From positions 1 through 8,246 of the forward strand of contig CAZIZT010000001.1 of the NCBI GenBank assembly GCA_964544085.1: a stretch of 8,246 bases of DNA, in the 5' to 3' direction. This DNA comes from CAZIZT01 sp964544085. Its GTDB lineage: Bacteria; Campylobacterota_A; Desulfurellia; Desulfurellales; Hippeaceae. Each line of letters starts with the position of its first letter. Position 1 is the stretch's first letter. The notes beneath the pieces were generated by a model. The model was given only the letters and a program-made list of their open reading frames with translations. It was not told the origin of the DNA and searched no databases. Position numbers and translations under genes: made by a program. Below, piece after piece: positions 5,349-8,246 of this stretch.

Positions 5349-8246
5349 ATGAGCGGTGAGAGCAGTCTTGCAAGTACACTCCTTAAGATCCTAAAAAAAT
5401 CAACCGAGGTGTGCGCATTTATATATGACCCCCAAGAAGATCGCATAATGTTTGCCAATGCAGGCTTTTTTAAACTGTTGAAGCTTGACGATAGCAGGAA
5501 GCTGGACATAAGGGCGCATGTTAGTGGTGAAGATTATCAATGGATGGCATCGTTTGCTGCTATAGGTGGCTCACGCAGGATTGTATTCAAGACTGCAGAT
5601 GGAAGCAAACGCCTGACAACTGTATTCTCTTACATAATTGAATATCAGGGTAAAAAGGCAAAATTCATAACAATAATAGATGAGACAGAGATCCATGTTC
5701 ACCAGATACTCTACAGGGCTCTCTCCAACGTAAATGGCGCGATTGTCAGGGCGTTATCTGTGGATGAGCTTTTTGAGACTATTTGTGAGGGTCTTGTAAG
5801 GGATGTGGGCTTTGAGCTTGTTGCTGTTGGTGAGGCAGATCCAGACACAAAGCAATTCCGCATCCTGCACTCAGCTGGCTTAGAACAAATCAAAAAGGAT
5901 GCCAAAGAGCTGGAGATCACCGTCAATGAGGAGCTAATAACAGGCAAGAGCAGTGTTGGACAGTCATATAGAACCGACAGCATACTCGTTGTTCACAATG
6001 TACAGAAAGATAAAAAACACGAGCACATAAGAGAATTTCTGACAAAGCACAGGATTAGCAGTATGTGTACGATTCCTATCAAAGAGAATGGAAGCGTACG
6101 GTACGTATTTATGATCTGCTCAACCATACCTGAACTGTTCTCACCGCGCTTTATGAATCTGCTGAAAGAGATGCAGCAGGATGTTGAGTTTGCCATAGAC
6201 AAGATGATTCGCGAGAAGGAGAGAGCACTATTCTTCGAGGCGTTCGAAAAGTCCCCTGCATGGATTGTGATGACAGATGCAAATGGGAATATTGTTCATG
6301 TAAACGATACAGTTATCAAAACTACCGGCTACTCAAAAGAAGAGCTGCTTGGCAAGAATCCACGTATATTCAAATCCAACGAACACCCAGAAGAGTTTTA
6401 TAAGGATCTATGGGACACAATCACCAGCGGCAGGGTTTTCAAGGCACAGCTCACAAACAAGAGGAAGGATGGTTCACTGCTGTATCTTGACTCTATGATC
6501 ATGCCCATCAAGCACGGTAATGAAGTCTACCGCTATGTGAATATATCCCGCGATATCTCTGAGGAAATCATACAGAGAAAAAGGATAGAAAAGCTGTCCA
6601 ATCTCTATAAGACACTCTATAGGATTGGAGAGCTACTCCTTGAAGGACTTGAAAAGGAGAGGCTTCTTGAGCGCCTGCCCTCCGTTTTATTGGAAAATAG
6701 CTACTTTGATCTGTGCGTTTATATTCAAAAAGGGAAGGAAGGTTTGAGGATTGGACCTTACGCTTGCAGGGATAACAGTCTGTCTGGTTTTGTTGAGTTT
6801 GCAAAGGGTATGAGCAACTCACTGCCAGAGGACTGCGATTTTCTTTTTTTGAAGGCTTTAAGATCTGGCTCCATAAAAATGAGAGATATAAGCAAGCCAG
6901 AAGTGATGAATTCCTACAGTCATCCTGTAAAAGAAGAACTTATGAAAACAGGGTTTTCTTTCATACTCGCCATCCCATTAAAGGAAGAAAAGGACGTTAT
7001 AGGTACACTGGTACTCTATTCGCGCTACAAGGGGTTTATGGATACAGATTCCTATCGGATGTTCATAGAGATCCAGCATCTTGTCTCGGATTATCTGACA
7101 AGACTGAAGCGTGAGAAATGGCACAACATACTTACAAAAGCCATTGATATAGGCGAGGATGGCATTTGCATAATGGACTCACAATTTAAGATTATGTATG
7201 CCAATAGCGCCATTCAAAAAATAAGCGGTTACTCAGAAGAGGAAATTATAGGCCAATCCTATAAAGCTATCCTTGCCAGAAGTCATGATGAAAGTTTTGT
7301 CAATGAACTGCTTGATAGACTGAAAAAACTCAAGGGTGGTGAATCGTTTTCTGGAATAATAGATTGCAAAACAAAGCGCGGTAGCTCAAGAAAGCTAATC
7401 GTAACTATAATGCCTTACACAAGTGGTGAGGGCAAAATAGAGTACTATATCTCAACAGCAAAGGATATTACCGATCAGCAGAAACTACAGGAGTCACTTG
7501 AAAGGATACTAACACATGACTCATTGACCGGGTTGATTAATAGGAGGGAGTTTCTAAAGCGTGTGTCTTTCTCTATTGAGCACTTGAGACACAAAAATCA
7601 CTTTGGTGCAGTCTGCGTGCTCAATCCGATAGGTTTAAAACATGTAAATCAGGCATTTGGTTTTGAGACGGGTGATGAGCTGTTGAAGAGTATCGCCAAA
7701 AGGATAATTAGTGCAACAAAAAGCTACGACATAGCTGCAAAACTTGAATCGGATAGATTTGCAGTCTTTCTTAGTGAGTTGCACTCAGAGGAAGATGCTT
7801 TGCTTGTTGTATTGAGGCTTGTCGATAGGCTCTCAGGCAAATACAGGCCGTTTGATCATGAGATAAATCTCTTTTTCAATGCTGGGGTAAGCATTTTCCC
7901 GACTGATGGCAAAACCGCTGAGAGCTTGCTTGAAAAGGCTGAGATTGCTGTTGCGGATGCAAAATCAAAGGGCAAAAACGGTATAGGTTTTTACAAAGAG
8001 CGTTTGAGGCTGGAGGCTGAAAAGAGGGTTGTATTAAAAACCCAGATAGCTGATGCTCTAAGAAAAGGCGAGTTTCTGATCTACTACCAGCCATACTTCG
8101 ATATCGATACCCTTAAGGTGTCTGGAGCTGAAGCTTTGATAAGATGGTCCAAAAATGGCAGGATCGTGCCGCCAATGGAGTTCATTCCCTATTTAGAGGA
8201 GCTGGGGATGATTTCAGATATCGAAGAGTGGACGACCAGTCATGTT
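5349..8246 (+). CDS. PAS-GAF-PAS-GAF-PAS-GGDEF(degenerate)-EAL c-di-GMP protein, probable phosphodiesterase (C-terminus missing)
   Basis: My translation from ATG 5349 runs open for 966 codons to the window edge. No membrane segment is visible, so it is a cytosolic multi-sensor. Approximate domains are a divergent PAS at 10-115; GAF at 120-293; PAS at 294-409 with a typical KNPRIFKSNEHPEEFYKDLW block; GAF at 414-591; PAS at 592-714; GGDEF at 721-885; and EAL from about 896. The GGDEF domain keeps the entry motif THDSLTGLINRREF, but its signature is ESDRF (800-804). The metal-binding Asp of the usual DxDxFK is Asn759, and the RxxD inhibitory site reads KSYD, so cyclase activity is unlikely. The EAL domain starts intact: YYQP with Q914, then EALIRW at 928-933 with E928, and FIP.LEELGMI. 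Later catalytic residues lie outside the window. It most likely hydrolyses c-di-GMP. AAGGTG (5336-5341) lies 7 nt before the ATG, inside the end of mcp, and the 4-nt gap implies co-transcription. Confidence 0.93.
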   Translation, partial: MSGESSLASTLLKILKKSTEVCAFIYDPQEDRIMFANAGFFKLLKLDDSRKLDIRAHVSGEDYQWMASFAAIGGSRRIVFKTADGSKRLTTVFSYIIEYQGKKAKFITIIDETEIHVHQILYRALSNVNGAIVRALSVDELFETICEGLVRDVGFELVAVGEADPDTKQFRILHSAGLEQIKKDAKELEITVNEELITGKSSVGQSYRTDSILVVHNVQKDKKHEHIREFLTKHRISSMCTIPIKENGSVRYVFMICSTIPELFSPRFMNLLKEMQQDVEFAIDKMIREKERALFFEAFEKSPAWIVMTDANGNIVHVNDTVIKTTGYSKEELLGKNPRIFKSNEHPEEFYKDLWDTITSGRVFKAQLTNKRKDGSLLYLDSMIMPIKHGNEVYRYVNISRDISEEIIQRKRIEKLSNLYKTLYRIGELLLEGLEKERLLERLPSVLLENSYFDLCVYIQKGKEGLRIGPYACRDNSLSGFVEFAKGMSNSLPEDCDFLFLKALRSGSIKMRDISKPEVMNSYSHPVKEELMKTGFSFILAIPLKEEKDVIGTLVLYSRYKGFMDTDSYRMFIEIQHLVSDYLTRLKREKWHNILTKAIDIGEDGICIMDSQFKIMYANSAIQKISGYSEEEIIGQSYKAILARSHDESFVNELLDRLKKLKGGESFSGIIDCKTKRGSSRKLIVTIMPYTSGEGKIEYYISTAKDITDQQKLQESLERILTHDSLTGLINRREFLKRVSFSIEHLRHKNHFGAVCVLNPIGLKHVNQAFGFETGDELLKSIAKRIISATKSYDIAAKLESDRFAVFLSELHSEEDALLVVLRLVDRLSGKYRPFDHEINLFFNAGVSIFPTDGKTAESLLEKAEIAVADAKSKGKNGIGFYKERLRLEAEKRVVLKTQIADALRKGEFLIYYQPYFDIDTLKVSGAEALIRWSKNGRIVPPMEFIPYLEELGMISDIEEWTTSHV

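Noticed and set aside
4526..5509. Minus-strand open frames opposite the MCP signalling domain and its junction with the next gene
   Set aside because: The Ala/Glu-rich repetitive codons of the MCP coiled coil open long antisense frames. The proteins are low-complexity Ser/Leu-rich and lack ribosome sites.

Overview
The window looks like chromosomal DNA of a Gram-negative-type, motile bacterium with moderate GC (about 40-45% by eye). Arginine is mostly AGA/AGG and isoleucine often ATA, a codon style common in moderately thermophilic or deep-branching lineages such as Desulfurellales, Deferribacterota or Aquificota. That lineage guess is weak. I see no mobile element, CRISPR array, tRNA or rRNA.

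Left half (1-2809, minus strand): three membrane/envelope genes read leftward as one tightly packed unit. The order is a NodB-type polysaccharide deacetylase, an AI-2E/PerM-family membrane protein, and a ClC-type anion channel or transporter cut by the left edge. The first two overlap by ATGA and the third starts on the base after the second one's stop, so translational coupling is likely. A good promoter (TTGACA -35) for this unit lies in the divergent gap at 2906-2934. Its roughly 80-nt leader carries a small overlapping upstream reading frame.

Middle (2819-3685): a divergent intergenic region, then a single YjbQ/UPF0047 gene on the plus strand with its own TATAAT promoter. A regulatory region of about 250 bp follows. 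It holds a near-consensus sigma-70 promoter bracketed by two copies of AATACTATTG and a roughly 90-nt leader with hairpins and a strong decoy Shine-Dalgarno/uORF.

Right half (3686-8246, plus strand): a membrane chemoreceptor (Cache sensor, HAMP, MCP signalling domain) is followed after 4 nt by a large soluble multi-sensor c-di-GMP protein (PAS-GAF-PAS-GAF-PAS-GGDEF-EAL). The latter is cut by the right edge. Its GGDEF domain is degenerate (ESDRF in place of GGDEF, metal-binding Asp lost), while the visible start of the EAL domain is intact. It is therefore probably a c-di-GMP phosphodiesterase. The pair suggests one regulated unit that couples chemosensing with c-di-GMP control of motility or attachment.

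No wholly new system is evident. The most interesting features are the mcp promoter/leader architecture, the degenerate GGDEF paired with an EAL domain, and a Ser-to-Pro change in the ClC selectivity motif.
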